Positions 56,388 through 64,000 of a stretch of 64,000 nucleotides of DNA are shown piece by piece; position 1 is the stretch's first letter; every line of letters starts with the position of its first letter. The position numbers and the translations under genes were made by a program. A model generated the notes under the pieces. It searched no databases and was not told the origin of the DNA. It saw only the letters and a list, made by a program, of their open reading frames with translations. This DNA comes from Streptobacillus notomytis. GTDB taxonomy: Bacteria; Fusobacteriota; Fusobacteriia; Fusobacteriales; Leptotrichiaceae. The stretch covers positions 1 to 64,000 of the forward strand of contig LJRV01000156.1 in NCBI GenBank assembly GCA_001612575.1, read 5' to 3'.

Positions 56388-56752
56388 GACTTGTCCTCTT
56401 TTGATTTTAAAAATACAGCCTGATGTGTAGTTAACATCATTGAATTAGAATTAATAAAATGATATTCTTTATCATTTTTTAACACTACAATCTCAGAATT
56501 TAGAGGTATCTCTAACTCTGGAGATATCATTAAAACTACAGTAGAAGTGTTAGAACCATAAACACCTTGATTTATGATGTAAAAATCATTTTTAAAGCAT
56601 AATTTACAAGGAATGTTAGAATACAAAACTTTGCTGTTAGTTTTAGTTAATCCATTTACAACTGATTTTTCAAATATTTTGATAGTAGCTAAATCTTTAT
56701 AAGTGCTTTCAAATATTTTTTTTGCTTTAAGTTTTTGTAACTCTAAGTCCAA
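56384..56752 (-). CDS. head-closure (stopper) protein, XkdH/YqbH-like
   Basis: A 122-residue protein in the stopper position, with SKVLYSNIPCKLCFKNDFYI and VVLMISPELEIPLNSEIVVL. This pattern is typical of head-tail stoppers that bind the adaptor. Assignment rests mainly on order. Confidence 0.7.
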   Translation of the reverse strand: MDLELQKLKAKKIFESTYKDLATIKIFEKSVVNGLTKTNSKVLYSNIPCKLCFKNDFYIINQGVYGSNTSTVVLMISPELEIPLNSEIVVLKNDKEYHFINSNSMMLTTHQAVFLKSKEDKS

Positions 56753-57153
56753 TTTATCACCCTATACCTATTAATTTCTGTAAGATTGTATTTTGTCATT
56801 TCATTTAAAACTTTTATTAAATTTTCTTTTTCATCGTAAGCACTTTCATTTTTAGCGTATTGTATAGAAGTTTCATATTCTTTAATATTAACAATTTGAA
56901 CTAACTCCTCTGGTGTTAAATTATTTATACTTTCATACTTACCTAAACTCAAATTATTTAGTAAGAACTTACCTACAACCCTATTCGCTAAAGTATAGAT
57001 AAGTCCTTTAGGTAAATCTATTCTATTTAAATAGTTCAATAATTTCTCTGATTCTATATAGCATATTAACAGAAGCATGTTTTCTTTTTCTTCATCTAAA
57101 TTAATTTTTAATGCCTTTAATATCAATTTAGATTTTTCTAATACTATATTCAT
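56743..57153 (-). CDS. head-tail connector (adaptor) protein
   Basis: A 136-residue helical protein resembling the gp6/YqbG adaptor family: YIESEKLLNYLNRIDLPKGL and YTLANRVVGKFLLNNLSLGK. It attaches under the portal ring and overlaps the stopper gene by 10 bases. Confidence 0.75.
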   Translation of the reverse strand: MNIVLEKSKLILKALKINLDEEKENMLLLICYIESEKLLNYLNRIDLPKGLIYTLANRVVGKFLLNNLSLGKYESINNLTPEELVQIVNIKEYETSIQYAKNESAYDEKENLIKVLNEMTKYNLTEINRYRVINWT

Positions 57154-57155
57154 AA

Positions 57156-57374
57156 TTAACCTTTATTTTTTGAATTAGATTTTTTTGTTGTAACCTCATC
57201 TTTGAATTCTGTTACTTCTTCTATTGCTTCTTCTATTTTTTCAACAATAGCCCCAAGTGATTTAAACCAAGCTACATCATAATCTGATAATTCAGCTTGT
57301 CCTTCTCCTTTAATGAATTGAACTCCAGCTAGCTTTTCGTTGTATTCTTTGTTTGGAAATATTATTTTATACAT
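57156..57374 (-). CDS. small capsid-region protein of unknown function
   Basis: A 72-residue protein. It starts MYKIIFPNKEYNEKLAGVQF, then FIKGEGQAELSDYDVAWFKS, and ends in a charged coiled tail. Small proteins of this look often lie between capsid and connector genes in siphophages and myophages. A role in capsid or connector assembly is likely but unproven. Confidence 0.6.
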   Translation of the reverse strand: MYKIIFPNKEYNEKLAGVQFIKGEGQAELSDYDVAWFKSLGAIVEKIEEAIEEVTEFKDEVTTKKSNSKNKG

Positions 57375-57385
57375 CTAAATTCCTC

Positions 57386-58354
57386 CTATTTTACTTTTAT
57401 TTTTCTTAAAACACCACAAGATTTTGTGTTTTTAATTACAGGTACTGCTCTAAGTTCAACTAATCCCCTAACTTGTTCTTGTGCCTGATTAAAATCAGGA
57501 GTTATTACATCTATCAATGCACTTATATTAGCAGGAACTCCTAAAGTCAAGGCATCTTCTCCAAAAGATATAGCATAAATATCAGTTGTATTTTGTGTAT
57601 CTAATGTAGCAATACCCTCTTTTTCTGCCTCATTTTCGGCTTTGTATCCTTTTATAATTACGATAGGTATGCCGTCAAAGGCTTCTATTGTTTGTCCAAA
57701 TTCGGACATTCTTTGTGTATACATTCCACATTCTCTAGCAACATCTTTTAATACTGCTGCCATTAATGGATTAACTAATAAAACGTCAGGTTTTCTATCA
57801 AGAGTTGAAAGCCATCTATTCATAATTGAAGTAAACTCTCTGGCTTTTGTTTTTATGTTTTCAAATGTTGATAAGTCAAATGCTGTACTGTCTGCTTCAA
57901 CGTCTGTTGATTTTCCTTTTAACAAAACATTTAATCCGTCAAATTTACCTGCAGCTTTTGAAGAATTTATTAACTCATATGAAAACCCATTTCTTGCTCC
58001 TTGAATTAATGATTTCATTTGAAATTCTACTTCATCTTCTACACCACCTTGGTCTCTTAAAGCTCTGTCTATTTTAAATGAACCTCCATATATTTTTAAT
58101 TCAACATTTTCTACTTTTCTCTTAGCTATTGTATCTGTATATTGTCCATTAATGTCTCTAAAACCAGTTTTTGACTCGTCTGTTTTGACAACATACGATA
58201 TATTCCACCCAGCACCACCTTTTATAGGATTTGCTATTGGTTCATACGGAATATTTGATAATAGATAATCTCTTCCAGCAAACTCCTCAATAACCACTTT
58301 TTTTAAATCAGATTGCATTGCAACCTTTACATCATCTAATGATAATACTGCCAT
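57386..58354 (-). CDS. major capsid protein (HK97 fold)
   Basis: A 322-residue major head protein. The N-terminus AVLSLDDVKVAMQSDLKKVV, then NIPYEPIANPIKGGAGWNIS and FKIDRALRDQGGVEDEVEFQ match the XkdG-type HK97-fold capsid. It has no fused scaffold or protease. The scaffold is encoded separately just upstream. Confidence 0.9.
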   Translation of the reverse strand: MAVLSLDDVKVAMQSDLKKVVIEEFAGRDYLLSNIPYEPIANPIKGGAGWNISYVVKTDESKTGFRDINGQYTDTIAKRKVENVELKIYGGSFKIDRALRDQGGVEDEVEFQMKSLIQGARNGFSYELINSSKAAGKFDGLNVLLKGKSTDVEADSTAFDLSTFENIKTKAREFTSIMNRWLSTLDRKPDVLLVNPLMAAVLKDVARECGMYTQRMSEFGQTIEAFDGIPIVIIKGYKAENEAEKEGIATLDTQNTTDIYAISFGEDALTLGVPANISALIDVITPDFNQAQEQVRGLVELRAVPVIKNTKSCGVLRKIKVK

Positions 58355-58368
58355 TCTTAATTTCTCCT

Positions 58369-58923
58369 TTACTTATTATATTCTTCTTTTAAGACATTGC
58401 CCCATGTTAACTTTGATTGTCCATTATTATCTCCAGATTTTTGTGGATTAAAACCACTAGGTGTTGGAGTTTCACCAGTTTGTTTAAATAAGTAAGCATC
58501 ACTTTCTCTTAATGCTTTCAATTGTTCATCAAGTCCTACTAATTTATTGTTTTCATACTTAATATTGTCTAAATTTAATAAAGCTTTTACTGCTTTATTG
58601 TTGTTTGCTCCTGCTTTAGTTAAAGCAACTTCAATACCGTTATCTAGTCTTAAACTAGCTAATCTGTTTTCATACTCAGTTTGAGTATTTTTGTTTGTAT
58701 CTTGAAGTTCTTTGATTTTAGAATTTAAATCCTCATTATCTTTAGTGATTTTAGCTAGCTCTTTCAATTGATTATCACGTTCCGATAATTGATTTTTTAA
58801 TTCATTCTTTTCATCAATTGCTTCTTTAAATCTTGAATAAGGTATACTATCTTTAAATCCATCTAATACCTTACTTGTTTGTTCTTCTGTTAGCCCTAAA
58901 GCTAATAATTCTTGTTTATTCAT
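58369..58923 (-). CDS. capsid scaffolding protein (XkdF/GP20-like)
   Basis: A protein of about 184 residues starting at ATG 58923 (GGGAG upstream). It has a long coiled middle (KEAIDEKNELKNQLSERDNQ) and a C-terminus with TPTPSGFNPQKSGDNNGQSK. This layout is typical of phage minor structural GP20/scaffold proteins. It lies directly before the major capsid gene. Confidence 0.85.
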   Translation of the reverse strand: MNKQELLALGLTEEQTSKVLDGFKDSIPYSRFKEAIDEKNELKNQLSERDNQLKELAKITKDNEDLNSKIKELQDTNKNTQTEYENRLASLRLDNGIEVALTKAGANNNKAVKALLNLDNIKYENNKLVGLDEQLKALRESDAYLFKQTGETPTPSGFNPQKSGDNNGQSKLTWGNVLKEEYNK

Positions 58924-59064
58924 TATTACTCCCTTCATTTTTAACGTTGTATGACAACAATTTTTGTAATAAAAAAAGAGCATTCTTTAACGCCTATGCT
59001 CTTTAAAAGGCAAATATATTTTTTAAATATAAAATGTTATAATAAATTTAGGATGTGATATTTT

Positions 59065-59205
59065 ATGGCAAATACTAAACAAACTTCTAAGTCTGTTGCT
59101 AGTAAAGCATCAACTATTCTTAGAGATAATAGATATAGCAAAACATCTAAATCTGTAGCTGGTTCTGCATTATCTCAAACAAAATCTACTTCAAAAAAGA
59201 AATAG
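59065..59205 (+). CDS. small Ser/Ala/Lys-rich phage protein on the opposite strand
   Basis: A 46-residue frame from ATG 59065 to TAG 59205, starting MANTKQTSKSVASKASTILR and containing SKTSKSVAGSALSQTKS. Similar small proteins with the same repeated SKxVA-A phrases occur in many phages and prophages as conserved unknowns (from memory). An AGGATGTGAT stretch precedes it. It runs against the late operon and its end overlaps the next gene by 20 bases. The function is unknown. Confidence 0.65.
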   Translation: MANTKQTSKSVASKASTILRDNRYSKTSKSVAGSALSQTKSTSKKK

Positions 59206-59476
59206 ATTTATTTTCTTTTAGAACTAGATAAAGACTTTCAGCCAAAGAAGAAATTAAAGTTTCATTCTCATTCTCAGTATCAAATCTTAGGCTTGTAAAT
59301 ATACAATGTAATATTTCATGTATTACAGTCACAGCTTTCCTTTCTTCTTTGGTATTTTTATTAATTAATATTTTATTTTTAGTAAAATCTGTTTCACCAA
59401 ACACAACATCATTATTCCCAGTTTTAAAATCACACTCTTCTATTTCAAATATTTGCCCTAATATTTTTATTTCCAT
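59186..59476 (-). CDS. putative zinc metallopeptidase (HExxH, ImmA/IrrE-like size)
   Basis: A protein of about 96 residues from ATG 59476 (AGGAGG upstream). It has HEILH (His53, Glu54, His57), preceded by ERKAVTVI and followed by an acidic helix with a possible third ligand in SSLAESLY. This resembles small phage ImmA/IrrE-type or neutral-protease-like proteins. Its place between the toxin-like module and the scaffold is unusual for a regulator. The substrate is unknown. Confidence 0.7.
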   Translation of the reverse strand: MEIKILGQIFEIEECDFKTGNNDVVFGETDFTKNKILINKNTKEERKAVTVIHEILHCIFTSLRFDTENENETLISSLAESLYLVLKENKSISFLK

Positions 59477-59489
59477 TTTACCTCCTAAC

Positions 59490-59516
59490 AAAAAAAGACA
59501 ACCTTTTAGTTGTCTT
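59490..59516 (-). terminator. terminator-like hairpin before the metallopeptidase gene
   Basis: Minus strand: AAGACAAC pairs with GTTGTCTT across a six- or seven-base loop, then TTTTTT follows. It could lower read-through from the head genes to the scaffold, or be antiterminated. Confidence 0.65.
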
Positions 59517-59538
59517 AAAATATTTAAATATTTATACA

Positions 59539-59600
59539 GTAGGTGTTCTTGTCCCTACATCTCCTTCCACTTAAGGGGCGACGGTCGAACAATCTCCGTC
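59539..59600 (-). ncRNA. compact three-hairpin element after the toxin-like module
   Basis: Three stems are packed into 62 bases: GTAGG/CCTAC (59539-59558), CCTT/AAGG (59563-59576) and GACGG/CCGTC (59580-59600). The sequence is GC-rich compared with its surroundings and has no reading frame. It is probably transcribed in the minus late operon. I do not recognise an RNA family; it may be a processing, packaging or regulatory element. Confidence 0.45.
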
Positions 59601-59622
59601 CTTGTATATTTATATTATATCT

Positions 59623-59883
59623 TTATACTTTCATTTTGTCAAATATTTTCCTATTTTTAATTAAATATCTTTTTAATTGTTTTTCGCTCATTTTATATGA
59701 AGTTATGATTGAATTATAATAATTATTTTCAATTCCCAATTTAATTATTACATTAAAATCACTATCTCTTATTTTTTTTATAATCCATATCGTATTTTCA
59801 TTTTTATAATCTTTTAAAATAAATTTAGGTTTAGAAATTATATTTTCAAAATTAGCCAACAATTCATTTTCTATTTCTGGATG
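59623..59883 (-). CDS. nuclease-like toxin domain (PBECR-type) after an in-frame UGA
   Basis: This 86-residue segment continues the MuF frame directly after its UGA. It begins HPEIENELLANFENIISKPK and goes on to YYNSIITSYKMSEKQLKRYL. It fits the PBECR group (phage Barnase-EndoU-ColicinE5/D-RelE-like nucleases), commonly fused to MuF proteins. The last MuF residues (VVLFEERLGHISE) are the first strand and helix of the same domain, so the domain is cut within itself. The internal TTG at 59862 has no ribosome-binding site, so independent translation is unlikely. Either the stop is read through or the toxin is lost. Confidence 0.7.
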   Translation of the reverse strand, partial: HPEIENELLANFENIISKPKFILKDYKNENTIWIIKKIRDSDFNVIIKLGIENNYYNSIITSYKMSEKQLKRYLIKNRKIFDKMKV

Positions 59884-61086
59884 TCATTCTGATATATGTC
59901 CTAATCTTTCTTCAAAAAGAACAACTTCATTAGTTTTTAACTTTCCAAATTCCTTTTCAATAATTTTAACTATGTTATCATTTAATGTTGTTCGTTTGAC
60001 TATTTTAGGTATTTTTTTAATTATTTTATTCTCATATTCTTTATAATTTTTGTCTTTTGAAAATACACTTTTTCCTGTTTCTATATCTCTTTCAATTCTA
60101 GTTGCTTGACTTTCTCTATGCTTTTCTACTATATTTTCAATCTCTTGAGATAATACCGGAATAAACACACTTCGACAAGATGGGTGAAATGGTGGTAAAT
60201 CTATTCCTATTTTTGCATGTTCAAGCTTTACAATACTTTTATCCTTATTTATACATATATTACTAGTTTTCAAATCAAGTGTTGCTAATATTTCTACTTC
60301 TTCCACTCCCAAATCTGAATAATTTTTAACTCTAGCTTTATTATGTATTCTAGCACTTTCTGTTAATATCAATCTTTTAGCATTTAATTTGCTTACATTA
60401 AATTCAGTACTTACATCTTTTATAAATGCTTTGATATTTCCTGTTCCAATATATGTTGGTAGTTTTTTCTCTAATTTTTTTATAATTCTTTCAGTATCTC
60501 CCCATATCCTATCACTAAAATTCTTATTGTCTACCCACCTTTGATTAACTGCATCTTGTATAGACTTAAAATTTTCACTATAAAGCTTAGGAACTACTTT
60601 ATTATTTAATTTAGGTAACATATCACTATTAATAGTTTTATTTGCGATATTGCTTAAATGTTCGTTAAGATATCCAGTTCTTTTATTAGAAAGTTTACTT
60701 AATTCCATTTTTATTTCTAACATCATAGCTACTTTTTTAGTTACTCTGTGTCGTAAAGAAGCATTTTTTAAAGCTTTGTCTATTTGCTCGGCATATTTAG
60801 GTAAAACATCTACAACTTCTTCATATTTCTTAGCATATTTAACATATGTTTCATAATCCCAACTTAATTCTTCTAACTCATCTTTATCAAGAACAGTATT
60901 AACTTCTTCTAAATTTTTTGAAATATTATTCTCTTTTAATTTTAATAAATATCTTCTGATAATTTTCTTTGTTTCAACTTCTGAACTCTTTAATACTTCA
61001 ATATGTCTTTCAACTTCCTCTAAATTACTACCATATATTATATTTTCTTCTTCTAAAAGTCTTTTTTCTAAATACTCTTTACTCAT
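59884..61086 (-). CDS. MuF-type head morphogenesis protein, ending at a UGAC stop
   Basis: A protein of about 400 residues with an N-terminal SPP1 gp7-like region and a MuF domain: TESARIHNKARVKNYSDLGV, then ATLDLKTSNICINKDKSIVK and DLPPFHPSCRSVFIP. This minor head protein enters the capsid and may be injected with DNA. After the MuF domain ~80 residues lead to ERLGHISE and a TGA at 59884-59886. The next base is C and the frame stays open for another 86 codons. The start at 61086 overlaps the portal stop by 8 bases. Confidence 0.88.
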   Translation of the reverse strand: MSKEYLEKRLLEEENIIYGSNLEEVERHIEVLKSSEVETKKIIRRYLLKLKENNISKNLEEVNTVLDKDELEELSWDYETYVKYAKKYEEVVDVLPKYAEQIDKALKNASLRHRVTKKVAMMLEIKMELSKLSNKRTGYLNEHLSNIANKTINSDMLPKLNNKVVPKLYSENFKSIQDAVNQRWVDNKNFSDRIWGDTERIIKKLEKKLPTYIGTGNIKAFIKDVSTEFNVSKLNAKRLILTESARIHNKARVKNYSDLGVEEVEILATLDLKTSNICINKDKSIVKLEHAKIGIDLPPFHPSCRSVFIPVLSQEIENIVEKHRESQATRIERDIETGKSVFSKDKNYKEYENKIIKKIPKIVKRTTLNDNIVKIIEKEFGKLKTNEVVLFEERLGHISE

Positions 61087-62488
61087 GTTTATGTTCCATA
61101 TCATCAAATTCTTTATTATTTAAATTATTTTCAGATTGCTCTAATCTTTCTAATTCTAAGCTAACATCATTTACCCATGGGTGTTGTGCTACAACAGTTT
61201 CTAATGATAGTACCCCTAACGATTTAATACAATCATCAATAGCTTGTGTTTCATTTATTAAAATATCTCTATTAAATACAATGTTTACTTTTTCATTTGT
61301 GAAATCTCCGACTTTAATATTTATTAGATGCTGATTTATAAACCATAATAATTGAAGCAATGAATCTTGAAATTCTCTTTCAATAGCATTAGCATCTAAA
61401 TCTATATCACTGTACATACTTTGAATATTCATCTGATTTGGATTACCATTTAATTTTTCAGATTTTGCTTCAAATCCTTTAGCGTTTTCTATCATCTTAT
61501 CTTTTAACATTTTAAGTATTGATTCATAATTTTGTGAATTAACCTTTACTTCTAATGCTTCTACTCCACCATTTTCTTGTACTCCAACAACTCCATAAAT
61601 ATTTAAATTAGTTCTAAACTTATTCCCCTCTGGATTATATCCTTTAACAACAAATATTGTATTTCTCCAATTTTGCTCCATATCGTTTTTATAATCTGAT
61701 ATAAGTTCATTAATACTATCTTGTATTGATTTAACTCTACTTATCAATGGTTGTTCTTCAAAATTTGCTTTAAAAGGTATTATAGGTAATTTTTCCCAAT
61801 TATATGCATGTTCTCCCATTTTAATATAAGGTATTTTTTCATTTAAAGATATTAATCTATTGTCTTTAAGATTAAATAACTCCACACCATTTAATGTGTA
61901 TAATTCCACTTTCTTTTGTTCTATGTGCTTTCTCCCATCAAATTCTTTAGTTGAATATACCCTAATAACATAATCTAACTCTATGTGTTCTTTATCTTTC
62001 CATACTGGTATTATTTCCCTTGAATCAAATCTTTTAAAGTCAAGCTCTCCTTTTTGATTATAGAAAACATAAAGCCATGATATACCAAATTTATATGCAT
62101 CTTTTCCTAATAAAAAAAGAGTTTTAAGGAATTTATTATCAAATATTTCACTTAAACTCTCGGTATACTCTTCATCTTTTCCATCAATACTAAAAGGTTT
62201 TGAAAACAAATAATTTAATTTTTGGTCTAAAATACCCTTAAATTGATTATCAACAATTTTAAAATTAGGTGCATTAGGAACTTCAATCATATTACCGTTA
62301 CTATCAATTCCCAATTTTTTTCTATTTAAAATAGCATGCTTTCCTAAATAATAGTTTTCACCTATCAACATTTCTTTATACACATTACTATTGAAATAAT
62401 TATCAATAATAATTTCTAATTCTTTTAATTCTAAATTTTCATTCATATGTGTTTTTCTCCTAAATAAACTTTTAATCCATTCAAACAT
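61079..62488 (-). CDS. portal protein (SPP1 gp6-like)
   Basis: A 469-residue portal subunit. Visible features are YYLGKHAILNRKKLGIDSNG, NQFKGILDQKLNYLFSKPFS, RFDSREIIPVWKD and KLPIIPFKANFEEQPLISRV. It forms the dodecameric DNA gate of the capsid. It lies 11 bases after the terminase gene and overlaps the MuF gene. Confidence 0.93.
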   Translation of the reverse strand: MFEWIKSLFRRKTHMNENLELKELEIIIDNYFNSNVYKEMLIGENYYLGKHAILNRKKLGIDSNGNMIEVPNAPNFKIVDNQFKGILDQKLNYLFSKPFSIDGKDEEYTESLSEIFDNKFLKTLFLLGKDAYKFGISWLYVFYNQKGELDFKRFDSREIIPVWKDKEHIELDYVIRVYSTKEFDGRKHIEQKKVELYTLNGVELFNLKDNRLISLNEKIPYIKMGEHAYNWEKLPIIPFKANFEEQPLISRVKSIQDSINELISDYKNDMEQNWRNTIFVVKGYNPEGNKFRTNLNIYGVVGVQENGGVEALEVKVNSQNYESILKMLKDKMIENAKGFEAKSEKLNGNPNQMNIQSMYSDIDLDANAIEREFQDSLLQLLWFINQHLINIKVGDFTNEKVNIVFNRDILINETQAIDDCIKSLGVLSLETVVAQHPWVNDVSLELERLEQSENNLNNKEFDDMEHKHE

Positions 62489-62499
62489 TTTTTATTCTC

Positions 62500-63756
62500 C
62501 TATATTCCAAATATTATTCCAGATGGTTTACTCATATATTCCTCAAGTGCATATCTCATAGCATCCATTAAATGATTAAACTCTCCTATAGGTTTATTTA
62601 TCATATTACCAAACTTATCTTTTTCCCAACTATAATTTGATATTTCAGTTAAAAAATTTACACATTTAGGATGGATTATTATTTTGAAATCTTGTATAAA
62701 TTGTATACCATTTAATACACTGTCTCTTCCTTTTTTTGCTGGTTTAATCCTATATAGTCCTAACCCTTTTAATTGGTCTATCGATTTAATTTCTGCATTA
62801 TCTGCTATTATCTTTTCTTTAGAAAAACCCATTTCAACTATTTTATTGTATATTTTTTCATTTGAATAATGTTTAACATACATTTCATCAAAAACATATA
62901 TTTCTTTTTTTTCAAGATTTATTAACCCACAAAAAAATCCGCTTGGGTCATTAGTATAACCAAAATCTAAACCAAATGCTGTTTTAATATCTGGATAAGT
63001 ATTAAGTATTGTATCGACATCAAACTCTCTCTCTTCCCAATTTTCATATACTAAACCATCCACTATTCCCCAGTTACCTAATCCTGCTACTTGATAACGC
63101 CTAGGATTATTTTTTTTCATTTCTTCCATCTTATCTAAATCTGATTTATCTAACCATTCATTGCAAAGATAAGTTGTAGTTGTAGCTAATTTATTATCAG
63201 TATTTTCAGTATCAAAAAATCTCTTCTTTAACCAGTGCCTCTCATTCCAAGGATTAAAACTTATTGTAATTTGTTTAAATAATGGAGGTTCGACCACACC
63301 TCTTATTGATTCATCCAACATATCGAATGCAGCTTCACTAGTTAACTCATAAGCCTCTTCTATCCAACACCAACACAAGCTTCCATTAGAAACTGAAATC
63401 GAAGTTATTTTTAAAGGATCATCGAAACCACGAAACAAAATCTTTTGCCCAGTTGGTCTATATGTTATTTCAAGTGGTGATTCTTTAAATTCAAACAAAT
63501 GACTTACCTTTAATCTATCACAAGCCCATTTTAAATCACTAAAACAACTATCTTTAAGTGTACGAAAGACTTTCCTAACCACTAAAGCATTAGAACCTTT
63601 ATATTTCATAAGATTATAAATTATCCACAATGCTATGGTTTTTGATTTTTTACTACCACGTGAGCCTTTTATAACTCTATATCTACCCTTAAAGTTCCAT
63701 ATTTCCTTATAACCTTTTCCTATTATTTCAGGCAAATATACTCTTTTAATCTTCAA
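62500..63756 (-). CDS. terL: terminase large subunit
   Basis: A 418-residue DNA-packaging motor. The ATPase part has a Walker A-like GSRGSKKSKT (residues 31-40) and Walker B WCWIEEAYEL. The C-terminal nuclease part has GLDFGYTNDPSGFF and IIADNAEIKSID. It matches the PBSX/Terminase_3 type. It overlaps the small-subunit gene by 11 bases. Confidence 0.95.
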   Translation of the reverse strand: MKIKRVYLPEIIGKGYKEIWNFKGRYRVIKGSRGSKKSKTIALWIIYNLMKYKGSNALVVRKVFRTLKDSCFSDLKWACDRLKVSHLFEFKESPLEITYRPTGQKILFRGFDDPLKITSISVSNGSLCWCWIEEAYELTSEAAFDMLDESIRGVVEPPLFKQITISFNPWNERHWLKKRFFDTENTDNKLATTTTYLCNEWLDKSDLDKMEEMKKNNPRRYQVAGLGNWGIVDGLVYENWEEREFDVDTILNTYPDIKTAFGLDFGYTNDPSGFFCGLINLEKKEIYVFDEMYVKHYSNEKIYNKIVEMGFSKEKIIADNAEIKSIDQLKGLGLYRIKPAKKGRDSVLNGIQFIQDFKIIIHPKCVNFLTEISNYSWEKDKFGNMINKPIGEFNHLMDAMRYALEEYMSKPSGIIFGI

Positions 63757-64000
63757 GTTCTTCGTCTCCCTCGAATAAAACAGGAATATTAATATCTACA
63801 CTAGTCTTATCAGTAAATAACATATATCTTTTCCCAAGCAATTCTAAGGCTTTGATTCTATCTCTTTCACTTACTCTCTTTTCTATAACTCTCGCCCTTG
63901 AACAGCCTTCTCCTAATCCTTCTACAACCACTACATCTTCTGTAGTCTTACCTCTAGCTATATCACTAAGCAACGCCAAAACTTCTTTAGCTTCCAATGT
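63746..64000 (-). CDS. terS: terminase small subunit, 3' part (cut by the window edge)
   Basis: The visible 84 codons are the C-terminal region of a small terminase: KEVLALLSDIARGKTTEDVV and RDRIKALELLGKRYMLFTDK. The ATG at 63997 is probably internal, because TerS proteins carry an N-terminal helix-turn-helix of about 60-70 residues before this part. Confidence 0.85.
   Translation of the reverse strand, partial: TLEAKEVLALLSDIARGKTTEDVVVVEGLGEGCSRARVIEKRVSERDRIKALELLGKRYMLFTDKTSVDINIPVLFEGDEELED

Noticed and set aside
1..64000. CRISPR array or cas genes
   Set aside because: I saw no regularly spaced direct repeats of 25-40 bases; the only tandem repeat is the 17-bp unit at 16355.

Overview
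The window is very AT-rich DNA. It encodes lipoproteins, a signal-peptide-bearing outer-membrane barrel, a predicted fused fatty-acid kinase (FakA-FakB) and a solitary 5S rRNA gene. This suggests a low-GC, outer-membrane-bearing anaerobe, most likely a Fusobacteriota member of the Leptotrichiaceae (Sneathia/Streptobacillus/Leptotrichia group). That assignment is inferred from gene content and codon bias, not from a marker gene.

Layout. (1) 1-6.7 kb: the edge of an outer-membrane-type gene, a decayed IS3-family element, then an intact oligopeptide ABC transporter operon (oppB-C-D-F-A, minus strand) with a consensus promoter. IS terminal repeats lie at both ends of the operon. (2) 6.9-22.2 kb: a graveyard of mobile and defence DNA. 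A Hachiman anti-phage system (hamA-hamB, minus strand) has decayed, and hamB is split in two. Its 5' part is at 19.3-20.9 kb and its 3' part at 6.9-7.9 kb. About 11.4 kb of foreign DNA lies between: an ORF6N/phospholipase-D-like gene, three tandem large serine recombinases (two frameshifted), a frameshifted sigma-like gene, a PadR-DUF2812 pair, an IS3 scrap, and an ABC exporter plus radical-SAM/SPASM pair (both broken) that resembles a RiPP pathway. (3) 22.2-38 kb: ordinary chromosome. It carries guaA with a SpoIIE-type phosphatase, tlpA-ccdA, tRNA-Gln, a Nudix hydrolase, an HPr/S1-repeat/FakA-FakB/RluA operon, a histidine-rich outer-membrane protein, sppA with a CDF metal exporter, and a lone 5S rRNA. 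(4) 38.2-64 kb: the late half of a PBSX/Xkd-type contractile-tail prophage, nearly all minus strand, running from terminase at the right edge to lysis genes near 41-43 kb. The integrase and early genes lie outside the window.

Most interesting points. The prophage MuF head protein is followed in frame, after one UGA codon in a UGAC context, by a nuclease-like (PBECR-type) toxin domain. Beyond the late-operon terminator sits an independently transcribed two-gene module: a Panacea/SocA-domain protein overlapping a coiled-coil protein with three membrane segments, a candidate toxin-antitoxin or abortive-infection cassette. A short structured non-coding RNA with a near-perfect promoter and a terminator lies at the prophage margin, and a second compact structured element follows the toxin domain. 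The tail chaperone gene has an A-AAA-AAC slippery site and a -1 extension. All five nonsense codons resolved in the decayed 16.8-21.8 kb region are TAG.
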